Positions 34,878 to 46,875 of a stretch of DNA of 64,000 nt are shown piece by piece. The number at the start of each line of letters is the position of its first letter. Within the stretch, counting starts at the first letter, position 1. The stretch covers positions 62,001 through 126,000 of the forward strand of contig NSJX01000055.1 of NCBI GenBank assembly GCA_002286715.1. Reading direction: 5' to 3'. The notes under the pieces were generated by a model. It saw nothing but the letters and a program-made list of their open reading frames with translations, was not told where the DNA came from and searched no databases. The DNA comes from Dentipellis sp. KUC8613. Taxonomy: Eukaryota > Basidiomycota > Agaricomycetes > Russulales > Hericiaceae. The position numbers and the translations under genes are program-made.

Positions 34878-37800
34878 TCATGAGAGCTCTATGATGCCTT
34901 GTGCGTATCCGACCCGGACGAAATACTCCCGCAGCCCGTCCCGTATCTCTGGCGACGTGTCCCGCCCGACCAAGTCACTCGCCAGCGGGTAAATTGCAGG
35001 CAGATAGCGTCCGAACTAGATGACGATCAGTATAGTTCGAAAAAAATAACAGAGGAAGGGCTCTTACGGCCTTGTCGTCGAAGCGGCAGAAGCCTGACAG
35101 AATTTCCGCAACGACCGGCGTCCATGCAGCAATGTTTTTGGCCTGCGTGTCTGCGCGCAATTTGTTGTAGTCTTGAAGTACTCCAAGACCCAACCTGTGA
35201 TCAATTTGATTAGCATTCGATATGATTTATGACAGCGAATCGAAACGTACGGCATGAGTCGCTCGGCGACCTGAGATCTTGCGGCTTGATGTTCTGGCCG
35301 CGAGTCGTAGTACATGCGCAGGAGAATGTGTACGAGTGTCGATGCGCTACTCGATTCCTGCTTCAGCAGGTTGGGTAGATGCTTCATGAAGCCTATGAAA
35401 GCGTTCAGCCGAAGCCCTCGTATTGCACAACGTGCCAACACTCACCGACTTTCCACAAACCCGTACGCAGCTCCTTGTCCTCATTGAACATCCGCGCGAA
35501 CTGGTAGCTATGGTCCAGTACGCCCATGAGGCGCAGTAGATGCTCTGGCGGGATGGTCCTATAGACCTCATCGTTGCGCAGCAGATCATTCGTCGTCTCT
35601 ATCAACAAAAGCTGTAAAACACATTTGACGATGATCTGCTTGAATATCCGCCGGCGGTCATTCAGATTTGTCTTCGGGTTACTTTTGGGGCTCTCGTGGC
35701 CGGACGGCGAGAGGGGCGCGGGCAGGATGGTCTGGCCGTCTGGGTCTACAGTTGAAGCTTCAACAACGGAAGGGGCGTAGAAGGAATAGATCTGACCGGT
35801 TGGTTCTTGCGGCTCTGGCGATGAGCCGTCGATTTCCACACGAAGGCTTTCGTCGAAGAGCTGATGTGGCGTCGTTGTCCTGAAAAGCTTCACGAACGTG
35901 GTGGCTACGCGCTCCCACCGTGCCGCACTGAGCTTTTTGACGTTGTTCTCGAGTAGTTGTTGTAAACAAGAAGTTCCAATGCGAGCGAGGGTATCGTTTT
36001 CTGGAAGAGATGATTAGCATCACTCGCTATAGATTGGGTGGTTGACTCACCTTGACAGATGCATACACAGAGAAGATCAAGAAGGCCGTCCAGGAAGCGT
36101 TCCAAGATATCGAAGTAGAAAGTGTAAAGATCTATCAAGTCGCGGAGGGCCTGGATCATCGTTGTCGACAACCAAACGCTCATGTCCTCTTGTGTGCTAA
36201 ACCTCGACAGGTCTTGCGAGGACTTCAGCACCGCAAAGATGGGGAAGAGGAGCTCTTGGGTAACGGTGTCCCAGAACTCCACCGGGAATGTAGACCCGTA
36301 TTTCTTCAGGGTGCTGAATAGTGAATCGAGCGCTCTACGACGACCAGTTGAACACAGAAAAGAGGGACAGTCAAACAAGGACTCACAATCGTCGCACCTC
36401 CAGATCTTCGCCGTTCATGATCACGTCGTAGAACCCAAACAATACTGGGAACCAATACTTGATCATGGGGTCATCCGTACTCCCGCTTCCATCCGCTGGT
36501 GCAGGGTTATTGAAACCGCACTCTGGCGTATTCAACATGATGGGGATGATCCCACGGAGCATGGCAATTGCCAGCAAGCTGATCTTCTGATACTTGCTCA
36601 CTTTGCAGAAATGCGTGATGCAGACGGTCAGATCTGCAAATGCGCCGTTGCGGACGATGGCCGGGAAGAACTCCTTGTTGAGCCTTGTCACGATCTCGAA
36701 CGCGGAGCTCGTGACTCGTTCTATCGGAAGAAATCAGTATTCGCCATCGTAACGAGAGGGATAATCGCATCACCTGTGAGAACCTTGGACGCCGCAGAGA
36801 ACACACCGAACATAGTCCGCCAACCAGAACGCAGATTCGACACCCGGGCCTGGATCATCTGTTGCAGACATTGCAACACCTGAGTATCCGCGCGTGAGCA
36901 GATCAACCCACTAGCGACGGCTAAATTCCACCTACCATATCACGAATATCTGGATTCTGATTATGAATCATAGTGTACTCGAACGGCTTCAGGAAGTCCT
37001 TCTGGAACCTGAAATGCGGCAACTCCTCCTTCTCCAAGAACCGCATGGCCAGCTGTCTCAGCGAGTCGAGGGCGAAGAAGCCGACATGCGGGTTGCTGTG
37101 GCAGCAGACCTGGTTGAAGTGCTCGCCGAGGATGTCCCATAGATGTGACCATTCGAGACGGATACGGTTCATGTTGTAGTACGAGATTTCCACGAGCTTC
37201 TGCAAGCTGAATAGTCGCGGGTGCTGGGATAGACCAGAGGACTGGATCTCCTTCCATGAAACGTCGCACAGCGCTTGCACGAAGTCCACGATTGCCGTCT
37301 ACCAACAAATTAGCAAAAGGTGAGGGCAATATGCGTCATAAACTAACCCCGGAGAGATAATGGCTGAGCGAGAACACCATGTCCGCAGCGACAGTGATGT
37401 GTGTCGACCGACTCTCATTCGCGAGCTCCTCGTTCGGCAATTTACGGCCCTTCCTATAGAAACGTCAGAAACGCTCCGACAATTCAGAAGCTACCACAAA
37501 CCCTTTACGGCCATCCGGGACATCAACACCACTGCTAATCAGCTGCATCTGCTCCAGCTGACTGACGCACGACAACACGTCCTGCCACGAGCCCTTAAGA
37601 TTATTACCCTCCGTGACCGCGACATCGAGCAGCGCTTTGATCGCCTCCATGTTCTTCGTCTTCATCTCGCCGAGGTTGTTCAGGAACGTGAACTTCGCGA
37701 GCGTCGTCACGAACGCGTTGCGCTCGAGCTCGAGCTCGAAGAAGCAGACGATGTGGATCGCGTTTTTGAACCCGTCGAGGCACAGGTCGACCACCTCGAG

Positions 37801-40800
37801 GTCGTCGGTCTCCTGGAGGGGCGCGGAGAGCCCTGCGAGGAAGGCCATCCATGCGACTTCGAACATGGGCCGGACGTGCACGAAGTGCGACGCGCTGAAG
37901 AACTGGTCGCCGCTCTTGGAGCCCTTGCGTTGCGTCCGCATGAGTGTCCTGAACAGCGCCTACAGCCATCGCAATGAGTCATGTCCTCAATTTCGCAGGA
38001 AAGATGCACGCACCTCGGTTTTGTTCGCCATGCCGTTGGACTGCAGCATATACGCCTCCCTCTGCAAATCCCGGCCCATGGTAGCGATCGCGCCCGCCAA
38101 CCCAGGCCCAGGCGTAATAGCCCCAATATTCGCCTCGACCTCGTCCTTCATGCGGATCTCGTTGTTCGAGATATCGTCGAAGATGTCCGACAGCAGCTGC
38201 TCGGGGAGGTCGGAGCCGTCGTTGATACCGCGGTTGTTCTTGATGAAGTCGGCCTTGGTCATGCGGTTCTTGACTTGCGGGTTATGCGCGTCCGTGTTGA
38301 GCATGATCACCGAGTACGAGAGCACGTATGCCGCGTCTGCAAAGGTGTCAGTCAACATTACCCCGGTCGGTGTAGGTAGAAGTGTGACGTACCGGCGTTG
38401 GCGAACGCTTGCGCATTCCCCTCGATATACCGCTCGGCGAACTTGAGCATATACCGATCGATCTTCTGCGACTCCCCAGGCAGCCGGAACGTCTGCAGGA
38501 ACGCGCGCAGCGCCTGCACGAACGGCATGTTTTTCAGGTCGATGAGGTCGACGAACGCGTGCATGATGGCGATGTTCTCCTCATCGCTGCATGCAATTCA
38601 CTCTGAGCTTCCACTGCAGATACGACATCGTGAAGGGGTACGTACCCTTCGCCGAGATACTCGCCGATCATCGCCTTGCTCAGGCCGTCCGTCGTCAGCA
38701 AGAACCGCGCGATCTCCTGCGGGTCCTTGCTCGGGATCAAGCCCGTCTCGAGGAAAAATTGGATCCCCTACACAAACCCACTCAGCAAACGCCCACTCTC
38801 ACCAACACGCCCTACAAGCAAACCAAAAGAGAAACAACACGCACCCGCTTCGGCTTATAATTAAACTTCTTGATCCCCTCCAGCAGCGTCGTCTTCTTCT
38901 GCTTCGCACTCACGAACCGATTCGGGTCGTCGCCCGCCGGGTCCGGCGTCGTCTGGCGCGGGAGCTCAGACAGGCGGTCGAGCGACTGCGATGCGTCGGG
39001 CGTCAGATTGCCCGCGCGGAGCTCCTCGCCCTCCTTCGCGCGCGCGTCCGCCGCGGCCGTGTCCGCGGCGCTCTTGCCGGACGTCGTGCCCCACGCGACG
39101 AGCGAGCGCAGCACCGCGACGACGCACTCGAGGCACTGCCGCCGGAGGTGCTGCTCCGAGTGCCCGAGGTTCGACGTGTCGATCGAGCCCGAGACGGCGA
39201 GCGCGGACGTGCTCAGCGCGGGCGGGATCCCGCCGTTGTGCTGCGTCTTGGTCGTCGGCGTGAGCCCGGGGCTGCGCGGGTCTTCTTTCGCGGGGTGCGC
39301 GGAGAGCGAGGTGGTGGTCGTGCCGATCTTCGTGATGATGTTCATGAGACTGAAATATAAGGGAATTGCATGAGACATTATTTGGTTGAAGGGATAGACT
39401 TTACGCACTGCTCGTAGATGTTGTCGGCTGCCCCACTGTCGCAGTCGTAGTTGAGGTAGATCTCGACGAGGGCCTGCGGGTCCTGGCACAGCCGGTCCAG
39501 CATACCCAGGATGACAGCCTTCTGCTTCAGCGTCGCCGTCTTCATCTCCAAAATCGGGATGAAAATCTCATGGAAGAGGAGCTCGATCTCTTTCTGCAAA
39601 AGGATCAACACGCATTCAGTCCCACCATCCACTCACCCGCCCCAAAATAACAATGCAGACAACGCAGACGAACCTTGAGCTTCGTCCGCAGCCCGGACAG
39701 CACGCGCCAGAATATCTCCACGCTGATCTCAAACACCTGCGGCACGGGGCTGACCGCGTTGCGGCTGAGACACAGACAGAGGTACTGGTTCGCCATCTGG
39801 ATGAACGGCGTCGCCTCGTGCGACGTGCTCGAGTAGATCAGCGACGCCGGCGAGACGAAGAGGTCCATGTGCGAGTTGAGGATGATGAGCACCATGTGCA
39901 GCGAGAGCAGCTTCGAGCGCATCCCGTGCGACTTGATGTCGCGCTCGCTGTATGTGCGTGCATGTGTAGGCGGGCGGGGGAGAGGGAAAGGGAAAGGGAA
40001 AGAGAGGGAGGCTGTGTTTAGCTCGGGCATGCGGCGGTCAGTCAGCGGCGCACGCACCTCTCGGTGTTGAGCGGCTTCATCGTCAGCTTGCACATCGCGC
40101 GCAGCACGAGGAACGCGTCCTTCAGGAACAGGTCGTTCGTCGTCAGGTACGCGTGCGGCGGCGTGCTCAGCTCGGGGTCGTGCGCGTCGTCCGGGTGCAG
40201 CGCAGGCGTCTCGGGCAGGTCGCTGCGCCGCAAATCAGCAAATCAGCAAATCAGCAATCGGTATATACGCGCAGGAGGCCGCGGGGCGCACGTACTCGGG
40301 ATGGTGATCCACACTGCTCGGCGCGGCCCCGTTCTCGTTCACCGCGTGCCCGTTCGCGGACTGCGGCTCGCCGCCGAGGCTCGTCTCTGACGGGTCCGCG
40401 ACCGAGTCCGGCGCGGAGGGCGAGCCCTCCGATGCCGACGCAGACGGCAGCTCGTCGTGCGACGGCAGCGACGGCGGGGGGCCCGTATCGGGGGTCGACG
40501 GCGCGAACGACTGACGGCGCGGGAGCGGGCTGCTCTCCGCCCTGGACGGCAGCGACGCGCTGGACTCGGCCTGCGCGGGGGGCGCGAGCTTGCAGCGCGA
40601 GAAGACGTGGTGGACCATCTGCGTGAGGCCGCCCTGGGCGACGGTCTGGTTGACGGGGTCGTTGCTCATGAGGAAGACGTTGTAGACGGTGCGCACGGCC
40701 TTGAGCAGCGAGGACTGGTGCACGAGCACGGTGGGCGAGAGCACGAGCGAGAGGAGCGCCTTGACGACCTGCAGCGAGACGGTGTCCGGCGTCGTCTCGG

Positions 40801-41869
40801 TGTGGCACGTCGTGATGGTGTGCACGACGAGGTCGACGAGCGAGGGCGGGGGCAGGTTCGCCTGGCTCTGCGTGCTCGAGCGGTTCGCGCCGGGGGAAGG
40901 TGGGGGCGAGGGGAGCGAGGTGGGCGGCGGCGCATCGGGCTCGACGAAGAAGGAGTACGAGATGAGCTTGGAGATGCAGTCGAGGCTCGCGATCATGAGC
41001 TTCTCGTTGCGCGTCTCGCACGCGAGGCGCAGGGGCTCGAAGATCTCGCGCGGGCGGTCGCCGCCCATGCCCGCCTTGATCATCTCCAGCGCGCGGTGCA
41101 CGCTCTCCTTGAGCGGGGCGGAGCGCTTGGCCTCGCGCGACGCGGCGATCGTCTCGAGTGCGGAGGTGATGAGCACCGCAGAGACGCTGTTGCCCTTCGA
41201 GATGGTCAGCGAGCGCCGGTGGGCGGAGGTGGGCGATGTGACGGTCGGGCCCGCCAGCGAGATCGCAGACTGCGAAGGCGAGAACGCGCTCTGCGGGCCA
41301 TTGGTGTAGACGGTGGATGAGGTGTCGGACGGCTGGTGGGAGGCGCGTGCGGGTGAATTTCTGATGCTGTCGCGACGGGGCGGGAGCGTGCGGTCGAGCG
41401 AGGCTTTGGACGGGGGTGTGGGCGGGTGCTGCTCCGAGCTAGGTGTCTCCGGGACCTGCGGTAGCGACGAGCGGCGTTCGATGACCTGCACATGCGCCTC
41501 GGCGTCCTGGGCGGGCTTCTCTTCAGAAACCAGCTGAGCAGGGCCGTCCTGCGCCGCAGGTGTCTGTTCGTCTGAAGCCGCTTCAGCACTCACAGGTTCT
41601 GAGCTTCCCGTGGAAGGAGAAGCAGTTGCGGGCTGCTGAACATCTGTCGGTACAGCTTTGACATGATCAACAGCAGCCGGCGGTTCTGCCTGAGCCTCGC
41701 CCTCCGCAACTACGCTGTCCCCCGCATGTCCATTTTCCGCTTGTGCAGGCGGAGACTCGGCCTGTTTGTGTGCGTGTGTGTCGTCGGGGAGGTCCGTCAC
41801 CGGCGAGCCGTTCGTTGGTTTCGGTGGTAACTGGGCAAGGGTGTCGGAGTCCGCGTGTGCCGCGTCCAT
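34878..41869 (-). CDS. SEC7: SEC7, Golgi ARF guanine-nucleotide exchange factor
   Basis: Large ARF-GEF of the Sec7/BIG class that activates ARF on late Golgi membranes, 1984 aa, close to yeast Sec7 in length. Exons: 41869-40296, 40222-40058, 39947-39674, 39593-39409, 39349-38845, 38767-38646, 38586-38393, 38336-38014, 37959-37502, 37453-37348, 37298-36936, 36879-36774, 36720-36387, 36334-36051, 36000-35446, 35392-35251, 35194-35068, 35015-34878. Residues 1-270 are Ser/Pro/Glu-rich. A DCB/HUS region follows ([36 protein letters not shown]). The Sec7 domain at about 872-1070 carries [20 protein letters not shown] with the catalytic Glu980, and [23 protein letters not shown] regions fill the C-terminal half. 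The start is the first ATG in the open frame; a TTG-led extension upstream was not used. Convergent with SLA1, divergent from DYS1. Confidence 0.93.
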
Positions 41870-42254
41870 GGATGGCGGCGGGTGGTGGGGCGCCGTTGAA
41901 GGCCGCAATGGCGCGGATGTGGTCGACGTCGTGCGCGGCGTCGGGGATGATGAGGAGAGACGGTGGGAGGGGAGCGTGTCAGTGGCAAGAGACGCAGTTC
42001 GCGGCCGGCTTCACGGTCGGCAACGTCCGCGACGCTCTGAGTCTCCTGCTCGAGACTCCCGGTGGCGCTGCCAGTCCCTCCCTCTCCTCCTCGCAAAATC
42101 CTCAAAAATTACGCCGCACGCCGCACAACGTGTACAGCACAACCATCATCGTGCGGTCGCTTGGTTGCATCAATTCTAGCAGGTTTGAACAAGGCGCGTT
42201 TGGTGATTTCTGTTTGACAAATCTCTGCTCTCGCAATCCGGACCGAGCGAATAG
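41870..42254. promoter_or_regulatory. Shared divergent promoter interval of SEC7 and deoxyhypusine synthase
   Basis: 385 bp lie between the two start codons, which point away from each other. No clear TATA box was seen. Both genes are housekeeping genes, so a common TATA-less promoter is plausible by position. Confidence 0.6.
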
Positions 42255-43628
42255 ATGGCATCGAGCTCAAAAAATCCCGTCAATGTGCCAAACGGCGCAT
42301 CCGCGGCTGTCCTGAAGCCGTCAGACCCGGTCCCAGAGGACGCTGTGTCCGTCGAAGGGCCCAACTTTGATGAACCCATCACGCTCGAAGGTCTGTTAGG
42401 CTCGTATGAGCGCATCGGGTTCCAGGCGAACAGCTTGGGCAAGGCCATTAATATCATTAACAAAATGGTGGGTCTTTTACGATCATGTATATTACGCTCA
42501 AGTCTCAAAGGTGCACGACTAGAGAAAATGGCGGCTGTCGGACGAGCCCATAGCAGAGGACGAGGCGGAGGAATACCTCGACCCCAAAGTCCGCGCAGAG
42601 ACGAAATGCAACGTCTTCCTCGGGTACACCTCGAACCTCATCTCCTCCGGGCTGCGCGAGGTGATCCTGCACCTCGTCAAGCACAAGCACGTCTCGTGCC
42701 TCGTCACGACCGCGGGCGGCATCGAGGAGGACTTCATCAAATGCCTCGGCAAGACGTACCTCGCCGACTTCAACCTCGACGGCGCCGCGCTGCGCCAGCG
42801 CGGGATGAACCGCATCGGGAACCTCATCGTGCCGAACGACAACTACTGCCGCTTCGAGGACTGGCTCATGCCGATCCTCGACACGATGCGCGCGGAGCAG
42901 GACGCGACGGGCGAGCCGTGGTCGCCGAGCTCGTTCATCCGGCGCCTGGGGAAGGAGATCGACAACGAGGAGTCTGTATATTACTGGGCCTACAAAGTGA
43001 ATACCACTTGCTTTCTTGTCGCATGCTGCTCAGGCCGATCTCGCAGAACGACATCCCCGTGTTCTGCCCCGCGCTGACGGACGGGTCGATCGGCGACATG
43101 ATCTACTTCCACTCGTTCAAGAACCCCGGGCTCATCCTCGACATCGTGCGCGACATCCGCGCGCTCAACGAGCGTGCGCGCACGTCGAAGAAGGCGGGGA
43201 TGATCATCCTGGGCGGCGGCGTGTGTAAGCACCAGATCGCGAACGCGATGTTGATTGTGCGTGCTCGCCTATTTCCATCTCTACTGCATCCGTGCTGAAA
43301 TGCTAGACCTCGTAGCGCAACGGGGCGGACTATTCCGTGTATATTGTGAGTGTCGCGCGTGGTCTAACGGAAGGGAAGAGGGGGCTGACTCTGCTTGTAG
43401 AACACGGGCCAGGAATTCGACGGCTCAGATTCTGGCGCACGGCCGGACGAGGCGGTCTCCTGGGGAAAGATCCGTGCTGGGTCCGAGTCTGTCAAAGTGC
43501 GGCCACTCCCATGTCTTCCAGTTCTCGTTCTCATGAAATGTATTCTCACCTAGGTATACGCGGACGCGACTCTAGTCTTCCCCCTCGTAGTAGCGGCCAC
43601 ATTCGCGCAAGACCAAAAGGGAAAATAA
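42255..43628 (+). CDS. DYS1: Deoxyhypusine synthase
   Basis: NAD-dependent enzyme that transfers the aminobutyl group of spermidine to a lysine of eIF5A, the first step of hypusine formation, 365 aa. Exons: 42255-42467, 42523-42996, 43047-43256, 43316-43345, 43401-43496, 43554-43628; all keep frame. Family hallmarks: [132 protein letters not shown] and [20 protein letters not shown]. The active-site lysine is in WGKIR (Lys332, matching human Lys329). Length and motifs are complete, so the enzyme should be functional. The fourth exon is only 30 nt ([10 protein letters not shown]). Confidence 0.96.
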
Positions 43629-44302
43629 AAATCCCCCGCGTAGAAGAAACAAAATATGTACACTATGTACTTCTACCATCTCTAGGATCTTATAATAGCG
43701 AGTCGATGCACGGGTGGGCAAACAGGAGGCCCACATCACGTCCCTCTCTTTCCTCACGAGACCTGCTTGCAAACCATCTGCGAGACACCCGGACACTGAC
43801 CGACCAGCGGCGCATCACTGATCCCATCCTACACTCCTCGTCGCGCGCGCGCACCTTTGCCACAAGTGACAATTCGCTGAGTCATCGCCGCCGGGGTCTA
43901 GTGCCATTTCTCTGTGATCCCCTGACTCAGCCATTCACGTTTCTGGACGCCATTGGCGGAACGCCCTGGGCACCGTGCGGCCATTGGCTCTGGGTGCGCG
44001 AAGATGGTGGTGTTGATTATTAAGGAAGATGCGGCTTCTTCGCAAGAAACGGGCTTCGATTAGTGTCCGCAGGTTCGAGGTGACATGTTCGACAGCTCTT
44101 GTGTATTCTGTGCGGTTTCGCGCATTGCCAGGGTCCTAATGGCCTCGGTAACAGCATCGGGCTCAGCTTGTCTGCCCCTAATGATGAATGGTATAAAAGC
44201 ACCCGCTATCCCCTGACTTTGACCAGCAGATCCCCCTCCCACAGCGCTACAGCGACTCCTCAGCCAACCAGTCACCCAACCCGCCTAAACCACCTCCACA
44301 CG
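43629..44302. other. Interval between DYS1 and the hydrolase
   Basis: 3' flank of DYS1 and promoter of the alpha/beta-hydrolase, including its TATA box at 44192. Nothing else was seen. Confidence 0.6.
44192..44198 (+). promoter_or_regulatory. TATA box of the alpha/beta-hydrolase gene
   Basis: TATAAAA lies 105 nt before the start codon at 44303, a usual spacing for a fungal TATA promoter with a short leader. Confidence 0.6.
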
Positions 44303-45283
44303 ATGTCTCCTATCACCGCAACCAACAACTTCATCGAAGTCGACGGCGTGAACGTCTTCTACCGCGCCGCGGGACCAACGAGCGCAGACGCGCCGACGAT
44401 CGTGCTGCTGCACGGCTTCCCGTCCTCCTCGTTCCAGTTCCGCAACCTCATCCCGCTGCTCGCGCACAAGTACCGCGTCGTCGCGCCCGACCACCCCGGC
44501 TTCGGCTTCACGGAGGTCCCCGCGGAGCGCAAGTACGAGTATACCTTCGCGAACCTGGCCACCACGTTCGAGCGGTTCGCCGACGCGCTCGGCTTGCAGA
44601 AGTTCGCGATCTACACGTTCGACTACGGCGTAAGTCCCTCCTTTCCCTCTCCTCCCCACTCCCACTCACCTCGTACTCATACTCATGCTCACCATAACTC
44701 CGACCCACAGGCCCCCATCGGCTACCGCTTCGCCCTCGCGCACCCCGCGCGCATCACCGCCGTAATCTCACAGAACGGCAACATGTACGACGAAGGGCTC
44801 GGCGCGGCCTTCTGGGCGCCCCTGCAGCAGGTGTGGGCCGATGATCACTTCGCCATCAGCGCACCCGCGAGCCGCGCCGCGTTCGCGCCCTTCTTCTCGC
44901 CCGCGACGACCAAGTGGCAGTACACGGACGGCGTGCCCCCCGCGCGGGCCGCGCAGCTCGACCCCGCCGCGTGGACGCTCGACGCGGCGCTGCTCGCGCG
45001 CGCGGGCCAGCTCGACGTGCAGATCGCGCTGTTCTACGACTACCGCACGAACGTCGCTTTGTACCCGCGCTTCGCCGAGTGGCTCCGCACGAGCGGGGTG
45101 CCTGTGCTCGCGATGTGGGGCGAGAACGATACGATCTTCGTGAAGGCGGGCGCGGAGGCGTATAGGCGGGACGCGAGGGTGCTGGAGGTGAGGTATGTGG
45201 ATAGCGGCCATTTTGCGCTCGAGACGAATGAGGGCTTGTTTGCGCGGGAGATTCAGGCGTTTTTGGAGAAGCACGTCGAGTAG
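44303..45283 (+). CDS. Alpha/beta-hydrolase with Asp nucleophile (epoxide hydrolase / dehalogenase-like)
   Basis: Alpha/beta-hydrolase fold enzyme, 299 aa. Exons: 44303-44629 and 44711-45283. The oxyanion-hole motif HGFPSSSFQFRNLIP is near residue 37, followed by the strand RVVAPDHPGFGFTEVP. The nucleophile elbow reads YTFDYGAPIGYRFALAHP. It has Asp107 where lipases and esterases have Ser, as in epoxide hydrolases and haloalkane dehalogenases. The late part gives the acid candidates MWGENDTIFV and the histidine in YVDSGHFALETNE. There is no signal peptide, so it is cytosolic. The substrate is not predictable; detoxification or secondary metabolism are possible roles. The intron falls directly after the DYG codons of the elbow. 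A TATA box precedes the gene. Confidence 0.9.
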   Translation: MSPITATNNFIEVDGVNVFYRAAGPTSADAPTIVLLHGFPSSSFQFRNLIPLLAHKYRVVAPDHPGFGFTEVPAERKYEYTFANLATTFERFADALGLQKFAIYTFDYGVSPSFPSPPHSHSPRTHTHAHHNSDPQAPIGYRFALAHPARITAVISQNGNMYDEGLGAAFWAPLQQVWADDHFAISAPASRAAFAPFFSPATTKWQYTDGVPPARAAQLDPAAWTLDAALLARAGQLDVQIALFYDYRTNVALYPRFAEWLRTSGVPVLAMWGENDTIFVKAGAEAYRRDARVLEVRYVDSGHFALETNEGLFAREIQAFLEKHVE

Positions 45284-45482
45284 ATGGCTATGGATGGGGG
45301 TTTCGAGATCCCAGACTCCAGAGTACTTCACTTGCATGTTTTCTGTCCTTTTTTTTTTTCTCTAATATGACAAGTTGTTCATTGCATGGCTACTTGTATC
45401 CTATGCCGAAACTTGCATGATTTCTTGTTTGAGACATTCTGTACCCAGCTGGCTGAAATAAAAATGCCTCAAAATTATGCAA

Positions 45483-45557
45483 TAGCAGCACCTGGTTTCG
45501 ATCCAGGGACCTCAGGGTTATGGGCCCTGCGCGCTATACCAGCTGCGCCATGCTGCT
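45483..45557 (-). tRNA. Initiator tRNA-Met (CAT)
   Basis: 75 nt without intron or encoded CCA. The acceptor stem AGCAGCA/TGCTGCT has the A1-T72 pair typical of eukaryotic initiators. The anticodon stem ends in three G:C pairs (CAGGG/CCCTG) around CCCATAA, and the T loop is ATCGAAA, with A in place of the usual T54. These features separate it from elongator tRNA-Met. A TTTT Pol III stop lies 9 nt past its 3' end. Confidence 0.93.
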
Positions 45558-46805
45558 TGCACGGAGTCGGAGCAGTTGTAATCTTGACGACAACGATACC
45601 TGACTGGAATATTTTCTTCTTCACAAATGGACTGAGCCTTTGCGAGCTGCCAACTCTCCCAATTCTGCTTATCTTGATCGTGTTATAAGCTCACGGATCT
45701 CTCCACAAGTTGCTTGCTCTTCGTCCGGCTGCTCAAGTTTGCGTTCATCCTTCGAGCGTTGTCGCTGTCGCTGTTGCTCATCCTCCCCCTCTGCACCGCC
45801 ATTCTCTCGGCAAGTGCACCTCGTATTCGAATTCGCATACTACACGCTTCGCGACTCTTCACCCAGACCCTAGTAAGCCACGATCAAATCCACCTCCACT
45901 GTCGCGTAAAATAAGCCGTGACACATGGACTGGCTCGTACGCATGCCTTGTGATGGGTGCACTCCGTGGTGCACGCAATGTCCATTCATCTTCCGTCTTT
46001 GTACTCGCTATTCCCGTATATACGGGTTCCTTGAGAAGCGTAGACGCGATACGGTGTGCTTCAGTTGCATCTCATTGCGTGGTTAGTTCTCCGAGTTCGA
46101 TCAGTCCGCGCGATCTAAACATGTAGATGACATCGAGCTTTTGTGCAAGCATCGTCAGCCGAGCCCGCGGCGCTTTTTGATCCTGTCGTACAACGCATCG
46201 CTCTCGAGCTAGGGTCGTGTTCTGTGTGACCACGTCGTTCAATTTCTTCGTACCACTGCATTTGAGGAGCCTGAAAGTAGGGAGGCGAGCATGACATGAC
46301 CCGTGAGATATATGTCGTGCGATTGCATCTGGTCAATTGAAACCGTCCCGCGTTCATGCTGCCCAAGATGGGCTTGATGCCGACCGCGACAACGTACCAC
46401 GCTGCCCCGTCCTCAACCGCAACTTTTCATCACAGCCAAGCATCATCCGGCATCTAACTCCCACTCACCGTCCCCGAATCACAGGGTCTACGAAACTGAC
46501 GACGCGGGCCGCCAGGAAGCCCCAAATCCACCGCGCGCGCGCGCTCGCTCTATCTGCGCCGCGCATGTGCTGCCGCCAGCAGCTCCGCGCAGCCCTCCAC
46601 ATGCCTCCCCGCTAAAAGCAGCACAGATACCATGACGGGGCCCGCTTGGTCAGCGCGCGTCGCGGACGAACAAAGGCCGAGGATGATCAGCCGCGAAGCA
46701 CGCGGTGCGCGACAGAAGCCCCGCGGTCGGAGCACCCTGCTCATGACCCTACGCGACGAAGCGAGCTCGATGCGCTGATGCCGAGCAATTTCTCGCTTAG
46801 CCGCC

Positions 46806-46812
46806 TATATAG
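46806..46812 (+). promoter_or_regulatory. TATA box of S28 peptidase gene 1
   Basis: TATATAG, 64 nt before the start codon at 46876. Confidence 0.55.
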
Positions 46813-46875
46813 CGCGCGGTGGTGCAGGGAGCGCCTCTGACCGCCTCTCGTCTCCTCCGTGTCCGTGTCTCCGCG

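Larger units (their letters stand above)
45284..46875. other. Interval containing tRNA-iMet and promoter of the first S28 peptidase
   Basis: It carries the initiator tRNA gene and, at its right end, the TATA box of the S28 peptidase gene. The remaining about 1.2 kb shows no supported coding sequence. Confidence 0.55.

Noticed and set aside
40457..41320. Long plus-strand open frame (287 codons) opposite SEC7 exon 1
   Set aside because: Arg/Gly/Ala-rich shadow of the GC-rich SEC7 N-terminus; no splice or domain support.
42468..43298. Single 347-codon plus-strand frame running through deoxyhypusine synthase
   Set aside because: Beyond 42467 it reads through an intron into the wrong frame; the spliced model gives the full conserved enzyme instead.
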